Source of the DNA: Meconema thalassinum
Lineage: Eukaryota; Arthropoda; Insecta; Orthoptera; Tettigoniidae
Length of the DNA: 64,000 bases
Assembly (NCBI GenBank): GCA_946902985.2
Contig: OX336389.2
Location: forward strand, 149,099,099 to 149,163,098
Reading direction: 5' to 3'
The first letter of the stretch is position 1. Each line of letters opens with the position of its first letter. Shown here piece after piece: positions 1 to 11,026 of this stretch. The notes beneath the pieces were generated by a model. The model had not been told where the DNA came from and did no database searches. It saw only the letters and a program-made list of their open reading frames with translations. The translations under genes and the position numbers were made by a program.

Positions 1-614
1 TCAACGATTTGAATATGAAAGGTGTATGGGCCGTGGAGGTCACAATGCTAACTGATAATAGGGACCATACTAGATGATAAAAGACAGAGCAGTCTCAAAG
101 GAAAATTAATAAATATCAAATAAATTAATATCCCAATACGCAGAAAACATCAGACTTGATGAGGCAGATGACCATGTAGGCTGTGCTGCTTAAAATACCG
201 TAAAGAAATTAATATCAAGAACAGTACCATCCCAAAGAAAAAACCCACAAAACAGTACGCATGATGATGCAGATTACCTCGATGATCTAACTTTATCACA
301 AAAATTACATAACATCCAGCCAATTCTGTCTGTACTAACAAAAATGAACTGATATTACAATGATTTCCCAAAGGAAAAATCGCACACTTATGTAAGCACC
401 ATCTAGGCAATGCTGCCTGAACTAACAGAAGTGAATGAATATCAATAAGAAATCATCCCAAATAAAAACAAAAAGTTTAGTCATGAACATGTAGCCTACT
501 TTCTCCTAAATGTATTGGTGAAGTTGTTACTATACCTCCTTATTATAATGGAACTTATTATAATGGAATATTCGTTAGGAGTTGTACGCTACATATAAAC
601 TTTCGTTTAGTAAT
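1..614. other. Left flank of element A, degenerate repeat DNA
   Basis: No gene seen. The stretch holds loosely repeated segments (around 180-260, 325-380 and 410-480) that share a GCTGCCTGAACTA-like start and a CATCCCAAA-like end. A related segment occurs at about 52080-52340, next to element B, including a shared ACTTTCTCCTAAA core. It is probably host repeat DNA into which the element inserted. Confidence 0.4.
609..614. repeat. Left 6-bp target site duplication of element A
   Basis: AGTAAT lies immediately before the AGTAGGGGAG terminus. The other end is followed by AGTAAG at 44703-44708, a 5 of 6 match. A 6-bp duplication next to AG...CT termini is the pattern known for Polinton/Maverick elements; that link is inference here. 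Confidence 0.5.
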
Positions 615-1640
615 AGTAGGGGAGTGGTGGTGCTTTCAACTCACAAGGTGCTCAAAAAGTTAGTACACACCATTTGCTTATTCATATCTCGTGAACCCAA
701 GGTCGTATTTTAACAAATGAGGTATCGTTGGACTCAGGGTGACGCCCCCTTTCCAATGGACAACTCATTTCAACCCCAAAATGAAACCTACCTCTTATAG
801 GGTGTGAAAACTTATTTTTTTAGTAAAAGTCGCTTTCCAAATGCGACAGACAAGAGACCCGATAGCAGTATTAAATGAATTTTTTCCACATAAAGCGCAT
901 GCGTACTGATGGATGCCGCTATGATTTTACTTTTTTGTTTTTTGCTTTTAAGCATGCGCACTTGAGAATTTTGTAAGAGGTTGGGCCTTTTGAATAATGA
1001 TTTATTGATGAGTGTTTTTTTATCTAACGAATACATGCAAAACTAATAGGTCATACGCTTTTTAATATCTTGTGAACCCATAAGGCTACGGACTTGTATG
1101 AGGGGTTGCTGGATTTGGGACGACACCCCGTTTTTGAATGTAGTTTTCATTTTGTCGAAAGGGCCTAAGTGCACTTTTGTTAATATTTTGCGAACGAAGA
1201 AGGCTACGGACTTGTATGAGGGGTTGTTGGATTTGGGATCACGCCCCGTTTTTTAATGTAGTTTTGATTTTTGTAAAAAGGGCCTAAGTGCACTTTTGTT
1301 AATTATTTGGGAAAGAAGAAGGCTACGGACTTGTATGAAGGGTTGTTGGATTTGGGATGACGCCCCGTTTTTTAATGTAGTTTTGATTTTTGTCGAAAGG
1401 GCTTAAGTGCACTTTTGTTAATATTTTGAGAACTAATAAGGTTACGGACTTGTATGAAGGGTCGCTGGATTTGGGATGATGCCCCGTTTTTGAATGTAGT
1501 TTTGCTTTTTGTCAAAAGGGCCTAAGAGCACTTTTGTTAATATTTTGAGAACTAAGAAGGCTACGGACTGGTATCAGGGGTTGTTGGACTTAGAGTGACA
1601 TTACTCTTTTGAATGTATTTTTTAATTTGTGAAAACGCTA
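615..1640 (+). repeat. Left subterminal satellite of element A
   Basis: The terminal 170 bp is followed by about five tandem units of roughly 120 bp. Units are anchored by AAGGCTACGGACTTGTATGA near 1080, 1200, 1320, 1440 and 1557. A diverged version of the unit (with TGACGCCCCC) lies at 685-770. The right arm has about seven inverted units at 43500-44290. The longest open frame here (812-1036, minus) is not conserved and is not called as a gene. Confidence 0.75.
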
Positions 1641-2804
1641 ACACTATACTAAGTCTATATATTGAATACAATTATTTTTACCTGTACAAATTTTAATTAA
1701 TAGTGGTCGTTGGGAGAGACGGTACTGCTGTTATGTGTTTTAACGAGCCTGTTGCCAACCACGGTGACCGTGCCCGGAAGAAATGAATCGCTATTTTGGC
1801 TGGACGGCGGGCGGCTTTTGACGGTTGGTTTTTCGATATTTCCTTTGACGGGTGGAGGCTAATATTCCAAAACGCGTGAAGCGTGCTAGGATTTTTTTAC
1901 CCCTAAAGGGGATTTTTAACGTGCTAGTCGAAGTTGTGTCACGGCTCTGTGGCATTCATGCATGCTCATTGGCCAGCGGACAGTTGTAGGATATGAAAAC
2001 GTTTAACATTTGGTTGACCAAGTGATGTGCACGAACCCTAAGAGCTGAAACGGTAAGGTCATTGCCCTGGGATTTTATAAACTAATCATTGGACATGGTG
2101 AAAGCGTATGATTAATGAGTACATGTATTGAGGATGGACACTTGCTAATGATTATTACAGTAAAATGTTTAAGAATAATAATAATAATAATAAATATTGG
2201 ACACACAAACGTTTCAAATGCTACAGAACCGTGTTGCTTGCTGGACACTGAATACTGTACCTAGCCAGAGGCCTTGCTGGTTTGGTGAGAGCAACTGCTG
2301 ATAAGACAGAAATGTCTACGTGGGCAGGAAATGCTGTGTTAGGTTACTTGGCTGGTGGCTAGCAGGTGTGACGTTTGTGCAGAGACTGCCATGTTGGTCC
2401 TTACGCAGTCGTACTACCGATGTATCAGAGGCAGCCATTTTGGTTCCTTTTTTAAAACTTGAAACTAGTATAAGGTACGAGAATTTGATCGCGCTTGAGG
2501 AATGTGGCGAGGCGTGGGAACATGTGAGAGAGAGATACACACAGATTCTTTCAAGGTCAAAACGCTGTCAAATTGTAGCTCTCTCTGTTGCTAAGCAGAC
2601 TGATAAGGATTGCATTAGTGATGCACTTGCCGTTTTAGCAAACAGATGTATAGAGTAGAGCTCTGAACTGAACTTTGGAAAAAAACTTTTTTTTTTTTTG
2701 TAAGTACATATTAATGATTATTTTAATGATATCATACTAATGACCCTTAAATTTGTAGTTATCGATAAGTTAATTAATGATTTTTTGTATTTATTTGTTT
2801 GCAG
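1641..2804 (+). promoter_or_regulatory. Presumed promoter and 5' leader, left arm of A
   Basis: This region has a counterpart at about 36940-38089 in the right arm and a diverged one at about 53440-54260 in element B. It ends in a plausible first intron: donor GTAAGTAC near 2700 and acceptor TTTGCAG at 2798-2804. An open frame at 2320-2658 (112 codons) is interrupted by indels in the other arm, so it is probably untranslated leader. Promoter function is inferred only from its position upstream of a spliced gene. Confidence 0.35.
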
Positions 2805-2822
2805 ATAACCGGTATAGCAGTC

Positions 2823-3579
2823 ATGTCTGAGAGAGAGACCATTCCACTTTTAAGCTCACTAGAAGAACACAGCGAAAAGCCAGTACAAGTCAAGGTGAGA
2901 TTTTTTTTAACTAACTTGTTTCATTTTTGATTGATATTTTTTTTAATGAAATGAATTTATTATCCTGAATTTAGGTATTTATAGCGGTTTATTTTATTTA
3001 TTTATTTTTAGAAACTTGGAAAGAAAAGCTTTACCGCCGTAGCAGTCACTGAAAACCCGAGACGCAGTAGAGTGCAACCATTGTTTCCAGGCAGTGAACT
3101 ATTGAAAACTCAGGTAAATCTAACTTAAAAATGCTATTCCATTTTACCACTAATGAAAAACCATAGACAAAAAAATATTCATTACCTGTACATGACTGGG
3201 ACGATGATTGCTTTCTTGATTAATGACTATGTATTGGCAACCGGTACATGACCATATTGGTTGTTTACAGGGAAAGTACAAGGTCATTTTTTTTTTTAAT
3301 TTAAATTCAACTGACATGTCGTTCCCTATGGACTCAACGAATATCCACAGGTTTGAACATGATAATCTGAACAAAATGACATGACATTCATTTTCTGTTT
3401 ACGTATTGGTTAAAGGGGAATGTAAATGACTGCAGCTATATAAAAAGAAAATAAGTACATTGGTTACTGTTAGTGCCGACATACAGTTTATTATAATATT
3501 TTATGTTTTTTTTTTTTTCATTTATTTTGTTTGTTTTTAGGTGTGGTCATGCGTCATTAACGTAGTGAACAGACAGTGA
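2823..3579 (+). CDS. Three-exon 70-aa protein of unknown function (A, left arm)
   Basis: Coding exons are 2823-2894, 3012-3113 and 3541-3579, all joined in phase 0, with clean GTGAGA and GTAAAT donors and TTTTTAG acceptors. The start is the first ATG after the acceptor at 2804 (protein begins MSERETIPLL) and the stop is TGA at 3577-3579. The product is small and basic, with no signal peptide, membrane segment or domain I recognise. The right-arm copy keeps the same exons and an open frame despite substitutions, which supports real coding. It lies 82 bp upstream of the IAP start, so the two may share a transcript. It could be a short leader ORF rather than a functional protein. Confidence 0.5.
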
Positions 3580-3661
3580 AAAAGCATACATTATGCTTTA
3601 AAGTACTCTGTGCTCTTGTGCAACGTTAATAACTTGCAATAAAAAAGTTTTATTATAACAC

Positions 3662-6600
3662 ATGACTTTAGTACCAAATACAACAAGTGAGCAAGTCGGT
3701 TTACCTTATAGGTTGAATTTAAAATCAGAAAATGATCGTTGGTTAAGATTTGAATCCTGGCCTGTAGGCTTTTTCTCAACACATAAACTTTCAGAAGCAG
3801 GTTTTTTTACTTGAACCGAGAAGATATGTTGCGTTGTGTTTTTTGTCGTGTTTAACTTTCACACTGGGAAGAAGGGGATGATCCCTTTAGAGACCATTTG
3901 CGATGGTCTCCTCATTGTCCTTACATGCTTGGAAAACAAGTGGGTAACATACCAGCGTATCCATTTTACCGAACCACAAGGCCATTGGCTACTACATACG
4001 TTGCTGATTCGCAAATAAATAATAATGATGATGTATTACCAGCCAACGGTAGTGTCGATATATGTGGTCCATATGCCATAGACAGTGTTGAATTGGCATG
4101 TGCTTTTGAAAAATTTCGAGTTTGCAAGACTAAAGCACTAGCAAACCTGGTGTATTTTTGGAAATACACGGAAAGACAGAATTAGTTTTTGCTGCTCTCC
4201 ATTACTTCATATTAGCTCATTTATTTATAATTCCTTTCCGCATACACAAACATCGAACCATTACCTTCTGTTTGCCCCGTGCATTTATTGATTTATCTTG
4301 TAATTTTGTTTCAGAAGCACATATTCTGCTGAGCCAGCTCGCAGCGCCTCATCGCCGAACTCCGAACTTCCATTGCCTCAAGTGACGAAGACTTCGTCTT
4401 CAATCCGCCAGGCGCCGCATTCTTCGTCAGCCGACTACTCTGCGAAGAAACTTTACTTTCATCAAATATTTTGTTATGTTTATCATGCTTGTATAACTTC
4501 TTTTGTTTCTCTCCTCTATCCCCTCTCTTCCCTCCCCCCCCCCCCCCCCCCGCCCGCCTACTTCTGACATGTGCGTTGTCGCTCTACTTTTCGGCGCGTC
4601 ACACGCTCGCTCACTTGACTCCTCGTCTCCGTGCTGAGAGAAACTGCTCTCACTCTCACTTGTGCTACAGTCGTCAAGACCTCCAGTTGGAGCCTAAATA
4701 GGGCTCGTCTCCTCTCCTCGAGAGACAAAATTTTGAATCGAACGCCATGTCCAGATCATAACTAACGGTCGCCTGGATCGACTACACCAGAAATGAGCTT
4801 CATATTTTAATCGATTTTAATTAGCTATATGCTTTTAATACCGTTCTATAGACAGTGAGAAGTTGCTAAATGCTCTGCAATTGCAATCTTCGCGGGATTT
4901 TCGATGTCAGGCTTTGTCTATCTAAGACAGCTAATCTTGCAAATCGAAGCAGTATTTCTTTTGCATGCTAAATGAGAATGAACTCTCACACCGTGGGATT
5001 CTTATTGAACTAAATTCTGTGTATAGCAAACTTAGCTCGTTCCACTGCTGGACTTTATTTACCCAATTCAACAGTTATGATTGTTCTGGAATGCTCCACG
5101 TCCAACGATTCATCTAAAAGTAAACCTTCTAGTATTTTCCACTCACGTATGGGAATACTTTTTCTAAGCAAGGAATTTTCCTTATGAACAGCTAATCAAC
5201 ACCTAATTTTTCTTCCTTCGTGGGAATTTGTCTGCTGCATTCAACTATAACCTACAAATTTTTCAACACAATAGACTCTCGCAAATCAAATGCAACTAGT
5301 TATTTTTCACCACCGCAATAACTTTCCTTTCTATAAACTTTTTGTGCTACAATAGTGAACTTTTCAACCACGTCAATAGACTATAGTGAAACCAGTGCAC
5401 GTTCTACTTTTCATCCGTGCCGCGCTCGTCCGAGAATAAATAAATAAGGCCAAGAACTTTCTCCACAAAGTTCCTATTTCCTCTTCCTCAACCACTCTTT
5501 ACTAACAAATGAGGTTAATCCTTAAATTTATATCTTTTCCAACGAGGCTTCGCCAAACCATAGGCGCCCTCACAACTTTTCTCCATTTATAACTTATTCA
5601 CTCTGTTAAATATCAGCAGTTAGAAACTGCTTATTAATCTATTTTCTTTTCTTGCTAGTACAAGAATTGGTTATGTTCTAAGTACTAAACCGTTCATTAA
5701 TCTCTTTAATCCAGGTTTCACGAAAGGGTAACTGGCCCCATTTTTTCCTCGTGATCCTGTTTAAATATAGAAGTTCTAGAAACTTCTTCTTAATTTTTCT
5801 CTTCAAGTTTCACAATAAGTGACCTGCCCTATTTGTATAAACTATTAAAGTAATTCTGCATCAATATAGGAAGTTATAGAAACTTCTATTTCATTTCTCC
5901 CTTTTTTGTTGTTACTTTCGAAGCTGTTATTTGTTCATATTTTTGAGATGCCCATCTAGGAATTCTTAAAGTACACCCCTTGTTCTTGATTTATTATTTA
6001 ACTTTAATTACGTTAATTATCTTTAAATTTTCAATTTGTTAATCTTAGCACCATTTCAAAATCTTATGAGGATTTTAGTGCTTATAAAAGGTTCCAAACC
6101 AAAAAATTGTCAATTGCCTAGTGCAAGCTTTAAATGATTTTAGGAGGTCTGCGACCCCAATGGTTTAAAAAATCAAATTATATATGTGTTAAATTGATCA
6201 CATTTTATGCATTGTTAAATAAATCCAACTATATCCTTTTGCTTCATCATTTTCTATAAAATAACGATTAGGCAAGATCCTGTCTTCCCCTACTCTTCCT
6301 ATGGGCTTAAATTTAAAAAAAATTCACAAATCAAATTAATAACGGTTCCACTATTTGTTGCATTTGAGCAAGAACTCTTAGTCACAAACTTATTAAAGTC
6401 TCTCTTAGCTTTGATAGCTAATTCTAACTAGCTAGTAAGGCAAGCATAGCTCGCTCCGCCAGCTTCCTGCTTGTTGAGATTTTCTCTACAACTTATGGTT
6501 GGTTTTCCAAATTTAAGTTTTTCTCATTGTCTAAACTTTTAGTCGGCGCTTTGCTGAGTAAAAGCTTAGCCATTCCTAAATGCAACTATTGGTGCTCTTA

Positions 6601-7622
6601 CCAAAATTATTCACAAGGGTATAATTGCTTCATCCCTACCATTCTTGGAAACATTCGGTCGCTTTTTAGAAATTCTACAATTTCAAGAATTAAAACATCA
6701 CGGCCAATTCAAACTATTTGTATTCTTCAAAATATTTGTATAAAACAAACTCCTTTGAAAAGATACATAGTAAACTCATCATTTCTTTCTTTGCCAGACC
6801 ACCACCCTTCCCCATAGTAGCCGAATTTTGACTTGGAAGGGAAGGTACCACCTCCTCTCCCACAAATAGCCCAAGCTCTAGCTGCGTTTCCTGTTAGCTG
6901 CGTTCAGGTCCCCACTCACTTTAGTGATTTCACGGACTTTGCGGTGACACTCTTCTATAAAAATTGTTTTTGATTGGTGTTGGACTTTCGTCCTATTATC
7001 CACACTTGTTCCTCAGTCCGAAACCCACTTCCCTTTAATTCTCCCTTCATCTTCCCTTGTGGGTAAGGTTAATTCCTAGCAAAAACCTACCCAACACCCG
7101 GAGTACAGCTCTAAGAACGTTTAGAATCTTATAACAATGTTTAGCCATCAATATTAGAACACCTTTCAAAACAGCTAAGTGAAGCTGGATTTTTTATACT
7201 GGCGAAGGGGATAAAACAATATGTTTTCATTGTGGTGCTTTAAAGGATTGGCAAATGACTGATGACCCTTTTGTGGAACACGCTCGTTGGTTACCTAACT
7301 GTAGATACATGGTGTTGAGTAAAGGTCAGGAATTTGTGAACACTATTCGTAAAGAAAACGTAATTGCAGCTCAAGACATAAAAGTGCCTTTAGAGCTAGA
7401 ACACGTGCAGCAAATACATGAGGCTCAAAAAAGAGATGTGTCTGACGAACAGATACAAAAGTGTGACCAACAATTTGTAAAATTTGTTATCAATAAGAAC
7501 TAGATGTTGTATTTTTGACTTGTGGACACTTGATAGCCTGTGTCAAATGTGCATTAGAACTTAAAAATTGTGCTATATGCAGAAAAGTAGTATCTGCTAC
7601 AGTTAGGGCATTTCTTGCATAA
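3662..7622 (+). pseudogene. IAP (BIR-BIR-RING) pseudogene, A left arm
   Basis: This is an inhibitor of apoptosis type gene. BIR1 is recognisable by the CxxC...W...GDDP...H...C pattern at about 3830-3950. A second BIR lies at about 7140-7320 and a degraded C3HC4 RING at about 7440-7622, ending with the usual hydrophobic tail. IAPs bind caspases through BIR domains, and the RING acts as an E3 ubiquitin ligase. This copy is broken: a homopolymer frameshift near 3806 within BIR1, a shift near the RING start (about 7500), and a 2.95-kb insertion at 4148-7093 between the BIR domains. Insect host IAPs and insect-virus IAPs share this architecture, so origin is unresolved. Confidence 0.8.
4148..7093. 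mobile_element. 2.95-kb insertion, possible solo LTR
   Basis: The uninterrupted right-arm sequence shows exactly where this insert sits. It begins TGGTGTATT and ends CCTACCCA, so it has TG...CA ends. It is flanked by AAACC (4143-4147) and ACACC (7094-7098), an imperfect 5-bp duplication. It has a C17 tract near 4533, pyrimidine-rich stretches and no convincing ORF. A TG...CA insert with a 5-bp duplication and no coding capacity fits a solo LTR, possibly of BEL/Pao or gypsy type, but the length is large and no internal region is present to confirm it. Confidence 0.45.
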
Positions 7623-7734
7623 ATAGTATAATTTATTAGCAATGCATAGTGCAAAATAGCTATATGCACAATATTATTACAAGCTGTTGTAGAGTGTAAT
7701 TGATATGCTTTTGTTTTGTTTATAGACTACTACA

Positions 7735-8015
7735 ATGAATGTTTTGAATGCTGTGGGACAAGCATGTGGTTTAGAGACAAAGAAGCTCAGCGAATTGCCA
7801 ACGCATATTCCATTCCGGATTATCAAGATTCGGAAATTGAAAACAGCATATGGTGATCGTATACTTTGTGTATGCGAAAATTTTGAGACATTTCTGCCTA
7901 CACGGTTTAATGATATGACGGAGAGTGTTTTTGTGAAGTGACTAATGCTATGCAACCTGTACACTTAATTTATGAAGGTTTTAAAAGCGATAGGTGCCTT
8001 GTGCGTTTTAATTAA
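7735..8015 (+). pseudogene. 93-codon gene, frameshifted copy (A left arm)
   Basis: This copy matches the intact copies at 9476-9757, 56320-56601 and 60973-61254 for the first 66 codons. A 2-base loss near 7931 then shifts the frame and gives an early stop at 7939-7941. A polypyrimidine tract with acceptor TTTATAG ends at 7725, ten bases before the ATG, as in the other copies. AATAAA at 8015-8020 overlaps the original stop. Function is discussed under the intact copies. Confidence 0.6.
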
Positions 8016-8267
8016 ATAAAAAACTAATGTGAAATAATAATGGAAAAAATATAAGTGATGACAATAGACTGAAAGAAAATAAATATATTTGTATAGAATA
8101 ATAATGTGTTAGTTTTTAGTATTGTCCGTAAAAATATTATGATGAAACAAAAAAGTATATAAAGTTTGTAAATAAATGCAGATGCTGTTATAATGCTGTT
8201 TTATTTCCTACAAAGTTACAATATTTAACATTGCAGAGTGTGCATGATTATGACAAAAAATGCATAC
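8016..8267. other. Convergent 3' region between two genes (A left arm)
   Basis: No gene. The 93-codon gene (plus) and the FLYWCH/acidic gene (minus) end tail to tail. AATAAA on the plus strand at 8015-8020 and on the minus strand near 8200-8205 are candidate poly(A) signals. The same layout recurs in all four arms. Confidence 0.5.
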
Positions 8268-8579
8268 TTAATACAAGTCTTTGCCTTTACGATAGTGTGT
8301 TATAATTTTAAAAACAAAGCTTGTTGTAGGTCTTTTTTCCACGGCGAAGAATAGGTATAAAACGTCATTATCACTATTATAATCATAAGCAGCATGATTT
8401 TTATTGTGCTCAACATTAACCTCAACATCACTAATACCAGTTAAATATTCCTGTTCCTCTTTCTGTTCCTCTTCCTCTTCCTTTACAGTGTCCTCATGAA
8501 GAGTCTGCGTGGCTTTTGATAATGTTAAGGGTTTTTTGAACGTTGAATTATTTTCAGTAGCAGTATTGTTTTCTAGCAC
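8268..8579 (-). CDS. Acidic C-terminal ORF linked to FLYWCH gene (A left arm)
   Basis: The ORF has a run of Glu/Gln-rich residues followed by Asp/Asn/Tyr-rich sequence and ends in a short basic segment (HYRKGK). It starts just downstream of, and in another frame from, the FLYWCH ORF, without a clear ATG. Either a splice or an old frameshift joins the two. Compared with the right arm (8985-9194), this copy has a local frame disturbance near 8340-8360. Acidic tails of this kind can act as protein-interaction or activation regions, but function is unknown. Confidence 0.4.
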   Translation of the reverse strand: MLENNTATENNSTFKKPLTLSKATQTLHEDTVKEEEEEQKEEQEYLTGISDVEVNVEHNKNHAAYDYNSDNDVLYLFFAVEKRPTTSFVFKIITHYRKGKDLY

Positions 8580-8586
8580 TCACTTT

Positions 8587-8826
8587 TTAGCATTTTGGTT
8601 TTTTTTTGGTAAGCAGCAACCGTAGTTCGTTTGGAGCACTACATTGGTGAACACTCACACTTAAAAACTTTCCATTTTTACTTTTCAGATTGCCACGACA
8701 TTTTGTTGACCTCTCTTTTGAGCATCGCCAGAATATTATTCCGTTCACATACTGGCGATTATAGTTATAAGAGTAGCCTTGATAGAGTGCACGTTGCCTA
8801 CCTTTGTTGGTTGTAGTAAGTTCCAT
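8587..8826 (-). CDS. FLYWCH zinc-finger ORF (A left arm)
   Basis: The 79-codon ORF fits the FLYWCH zinc-finger pattern: an aromatic GYSY segment, then FWRC, a second Cys nine residues later, and a terminal HQC (WxC...C...HxC). FLYWCH domains are DNA- or protein-binding modules related to the WRKY-GCM1 folds and are found with Mutator-like transposases. Here no transposase domain is fused. It starts at the ATG at 8826, and the reading ends at a stop just before the acidic ORF. The homologue at 60156-60434 is intact and about 93 codons long. The right arm of element A lacks this N-terminal part. Confidence 0.6.
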   Translation of the reverse strand: MELTTTNKGRQRALYQGYSYNYNRQYVNGIIFWRCSKERSTKCRGNLKSKNGKFLSVSVHQCSAPNELRLLLTKKKPKC

Positions 8827-8984
8827 AGTAGTAACTGACCTGTCAGTACGATGTTCACACTACAAAGGTTACAACTGTTTTGCTGATGGAGAGACTTACC
8901 ATAAGCTTATATATTGGCTTTTGTGTTGGCTTTTGTATTGGCTTTTGTATTGGCTTTTTATGGCTTATTTGACAAGTTATTGTA
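8827..8984. other. Central loop of palindrome A
   Basis: This stretch is the unpaired centre of the element, with no coding sequence. It contains about four tandem copies of TTGGCTTTTGTA (about 8911-8962). The full asymmetric loop also includes the FLYWCH ORF, which has no partner in the right arm, so a deletion near the centre removed it. Confidence 0.5.
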
Positions 8985-9194
8985 AAAGAAGAGGAAGAGG
9001 AACAGAAAGAGGAACAGGAATATTTAACTGGTTTTAGTGATGTTGAGGATAATGTTGAGTATAATAATAATCATGCTGCTTATGATTATAATAGTGATAA
9101 TGACGTTTTTATACCTATTGTTCGCCGTGGAAAAAGATCTACAACAATCTTTGTTTTTAAAACTATAACACATTATCGTAAGGGCAAAGACTAG
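8985..9194 (+). pseudogene. Truncated acidic ORF of FLYWCH gene (A right arm)
   Basis: This matches the acidic C-terminal ORF of 8268-8579 in inverted orientation, starting within the Glu-rich run and continuing open to TAG at 9192-9194. The FLYWCH half and start codon are missing, so it cannot be expressed as in the other arms. It marks where right-arm homology begins. Confidence 0.6.
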
Positions 9195-9475
9195 TATTAA
9201 GTATGCATTTATTGTCATAATCATGTATACTCTGCAACGTTAATCCTAATCATGTATACTCTGCAATGTTAAATATTGTAACTTTGTAGAAAATAAAACA
9301 GCATTGTAACTTCATTTCCATTTATTTACAAACTTTATATACATTTTTTTTTCATCATAATATTTTTAAAGACAGTGCTAAAAACTTACACATTATTATT
9401 CTATACATATTTTTTTCTTTCAGTTTATTGTCATCACTTAAATTTTTCCATTATTATTTCACATTTGTTTTTTAT

Positions 9476-9757
9476 TTAATTAAAACGCACCATGCACCTA
9501 CTGTTTTTAAAACCTTCATAAATTAAGTGTACATGTTGCACAGCATTAGTCACTTCATCGAAAACACTCTCCGTCATATCATTGAACCGTGTAGGCAGAA
9601 ATGTCTCAAAATTTTCGCATACACAAAGTAAACGATCACCATATGCTGTTTTCAATTTCCGAATCTTGATAATCCGGAATGGAATATGCATTGGCAATTC
9701 GCTGAGCTTCTTTGTCTCTAAGCCACATGCTTGTCCCACAGCATTCAAAACATTCAT
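9476..9757 (-). CDS. Conserved 93-aa protein of the palindromic elements (A right arm)
   Basis: The ORF is intact, starting MNVLNAVGQACGLETKKLSEL and ending in MVRFN. A splice acceptor (TTTATAG on the minus strand) precedes the ATG by ten bases, so this is probably the last exon of a spliced transcript. The protein has alternating hydrophobic and basic segments (IPFRIIK, RKLKTAYGDR) that suggest a small beta-barrel, perhaps an OB-like nucleic-acid-binding fold. That is only a guess from pattern. Differences among copies are few and mostly keep the frame, which argues that it has been under selection. No signal peptide or transmembrane segment is seen. Confidence 0.6.
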   Translation of the reverse strand: MNVLNAVGQACGLETKKLSELPMHIPFRIIKIRKLKTAYGDRLLCVCENFETFLPTRFNDMTESVFDEVTNAVQHVHLIYEGFKNSRCMVRFN

Positions 9758-9869
9758 TGTAGTCGTCTATAAACAAAACAAAAGCATATCTATTACACTC
9801 TACAACAGCTTGTAATAATATTGTGCATATAACTATTTTGCACTATGCATTGCTAATAAATTATACTAT

Positions 9870-10862
9870 TTATACAAGAAATGCCCTAACTGTAGCAGAT
9901 ACTACTTTTCAGCATATAGCACAAGTGTTAAGTGCTAATGCACATTTGACATAGGCTATCAAGTGTCCACAAGGCAAAAAATACAGCACCTATTTCTTCT
10001 TGATAACAAATTTTACATAATTGTTGGTCACACTTTTGTATCTGTTTGTCAGACACATCCCTCTTTTGAGCCTCATGCATTTGCTGCACGTGTTCTAGCT
10101 CTAAAAGCACTTTTGTGTCTTGTGCTGCAATTACGTTTTCTTTACGAATAGTGTTCACAAATACCTGACCTTTACGCAACACCATGTATCTACAGTTAGG
10201 AAAACAACGAGCGTGTTCCACAAGAGGGTCATCAGTCATTTGCAAATCCTTTGAAGCAAATCCATAATGAAAATATATTGATTTATCCCCTTCGCCAGTA
10301 TAAAAAATCCAGCTTCACTTAGCAGTTTTGAAAGGTGTTTAAATATTAATGGCCAAACATTGTTATAAGATTCTAAACGTTTTTCAACAGAGCTGTATTC
10401 TGGGTGTGCTAGTGCTTTAGTCTTGCAAACTCCCAATTTTTCAGAAGCACATGTCAATTCAACACTGTCTATGGCATATGGACCACATATATCGACACTA
10501 CCGTTGGCTGGTAGTACATCATTATTTTTATTATTTATTTGTGATTCAGCAACGTAAGTAGTAGCCAATGGCCTTGTGGTTCGGTAAAATGGACTTGTTT
10601 TCCAAGCATGTAAGGACAATGAGGAGACCATCGCAAATGGTCTCTAAAGGGATCATCCCCTTCTTCCCAGTGTGAAAGTTCAATACGACAAAAAACACAA
10701 CCCACTACATCTTCTCGGTTCAAGTAAACAAACTGCTTCTGCAAGTTTATGTGTTGACAAAAAGCCTACAGTCCAGGATTCAAATGTTAACCAACGATCA
10801 TTTTCTGATTTTAAATTTAACCCACGAGGTAAACCGACTTACTCACTTGTTGTATTTGGTAC
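9870..10862 (-). pseudogene. IAP (BIR-BIR-RING) pseudogene, A right arm, split by gypsy
   Basis: The body of the IAP runs from 10862 down to a stop at 9870. The start codon is now at 36010-36012, on the far side of the gypsy array, which inserted at codon 4. BIR1 (about 10560-10730), BIR2 (about 10200-10310) and RING (about 9870-10045) are recognisable. Lesions include an in-frame stop about ten codons in, a frame shift at the BIR1 homopolymer, a 26-bp-scale deletion near 10592 and a shift before the RING near 9990. The inter-BIR region is uninterrupted here and serves as the empty-site reference for the insert at 4148-7093. Confidence 0.8.
10859..10862. repeat. Left 4-bp target duplication (GTAC) of gypsy array
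   Basis: GTAC precedes the first LTR and recurs at 36000-36003 after the third LTR. The element B right arm (about 62370-62385) retains an uninterrupted GGTACT followed by the IAP start region, showing the pre-insertion site. A 4-bp duplication is common for Ty3/gypsy elements. Confidence 0.85.
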
Positions 10863-10942
10863 TGCCCCCGTAAATTGAATTATAGTGAGACCACGGTGGC
10901 TGTATTGGCAAATATGAATAAAGTTATGGCTGTCATAGTTGT

Positions 10943-11026
10943 GACGTGGATATTCATGACGTAGGCACGGATGACGAAGACTTTATGCAAGTGGGCTGGT
11001 TGAACTGAGATTCTTGGTGACGTCAT
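10943..11026 (+). promoter_or_regulatory. Cluster of CRE/ATF-like TGACG motifs in LTR U3
   Basis: TGACGT occurs at 10943 and 10958, TGACG at 10973, and the full palindromic TGACGTCA at 11019-11026, all within 84 bp of the LTR start. TGACGTCA is the known CREB/ATF-family binding site. The cluster is present in all three LTRs. Enhancer function is inferred. Confidence 0.45.

Noticed and set aside
2320..2658. 112-codon open frame in the left leader of A
   Set aside because: The right-arm counterpart (about 37070-37440) has indels that break the frame, and codons show no conservation. Best read as untranslated leader.
4373..4701. Pro/Ser-rich open frames around the C17 tract
   Set aside because: Low-complexity sequence inside the solo-LTR-like insert, with overlapping frames and no conserved partner.
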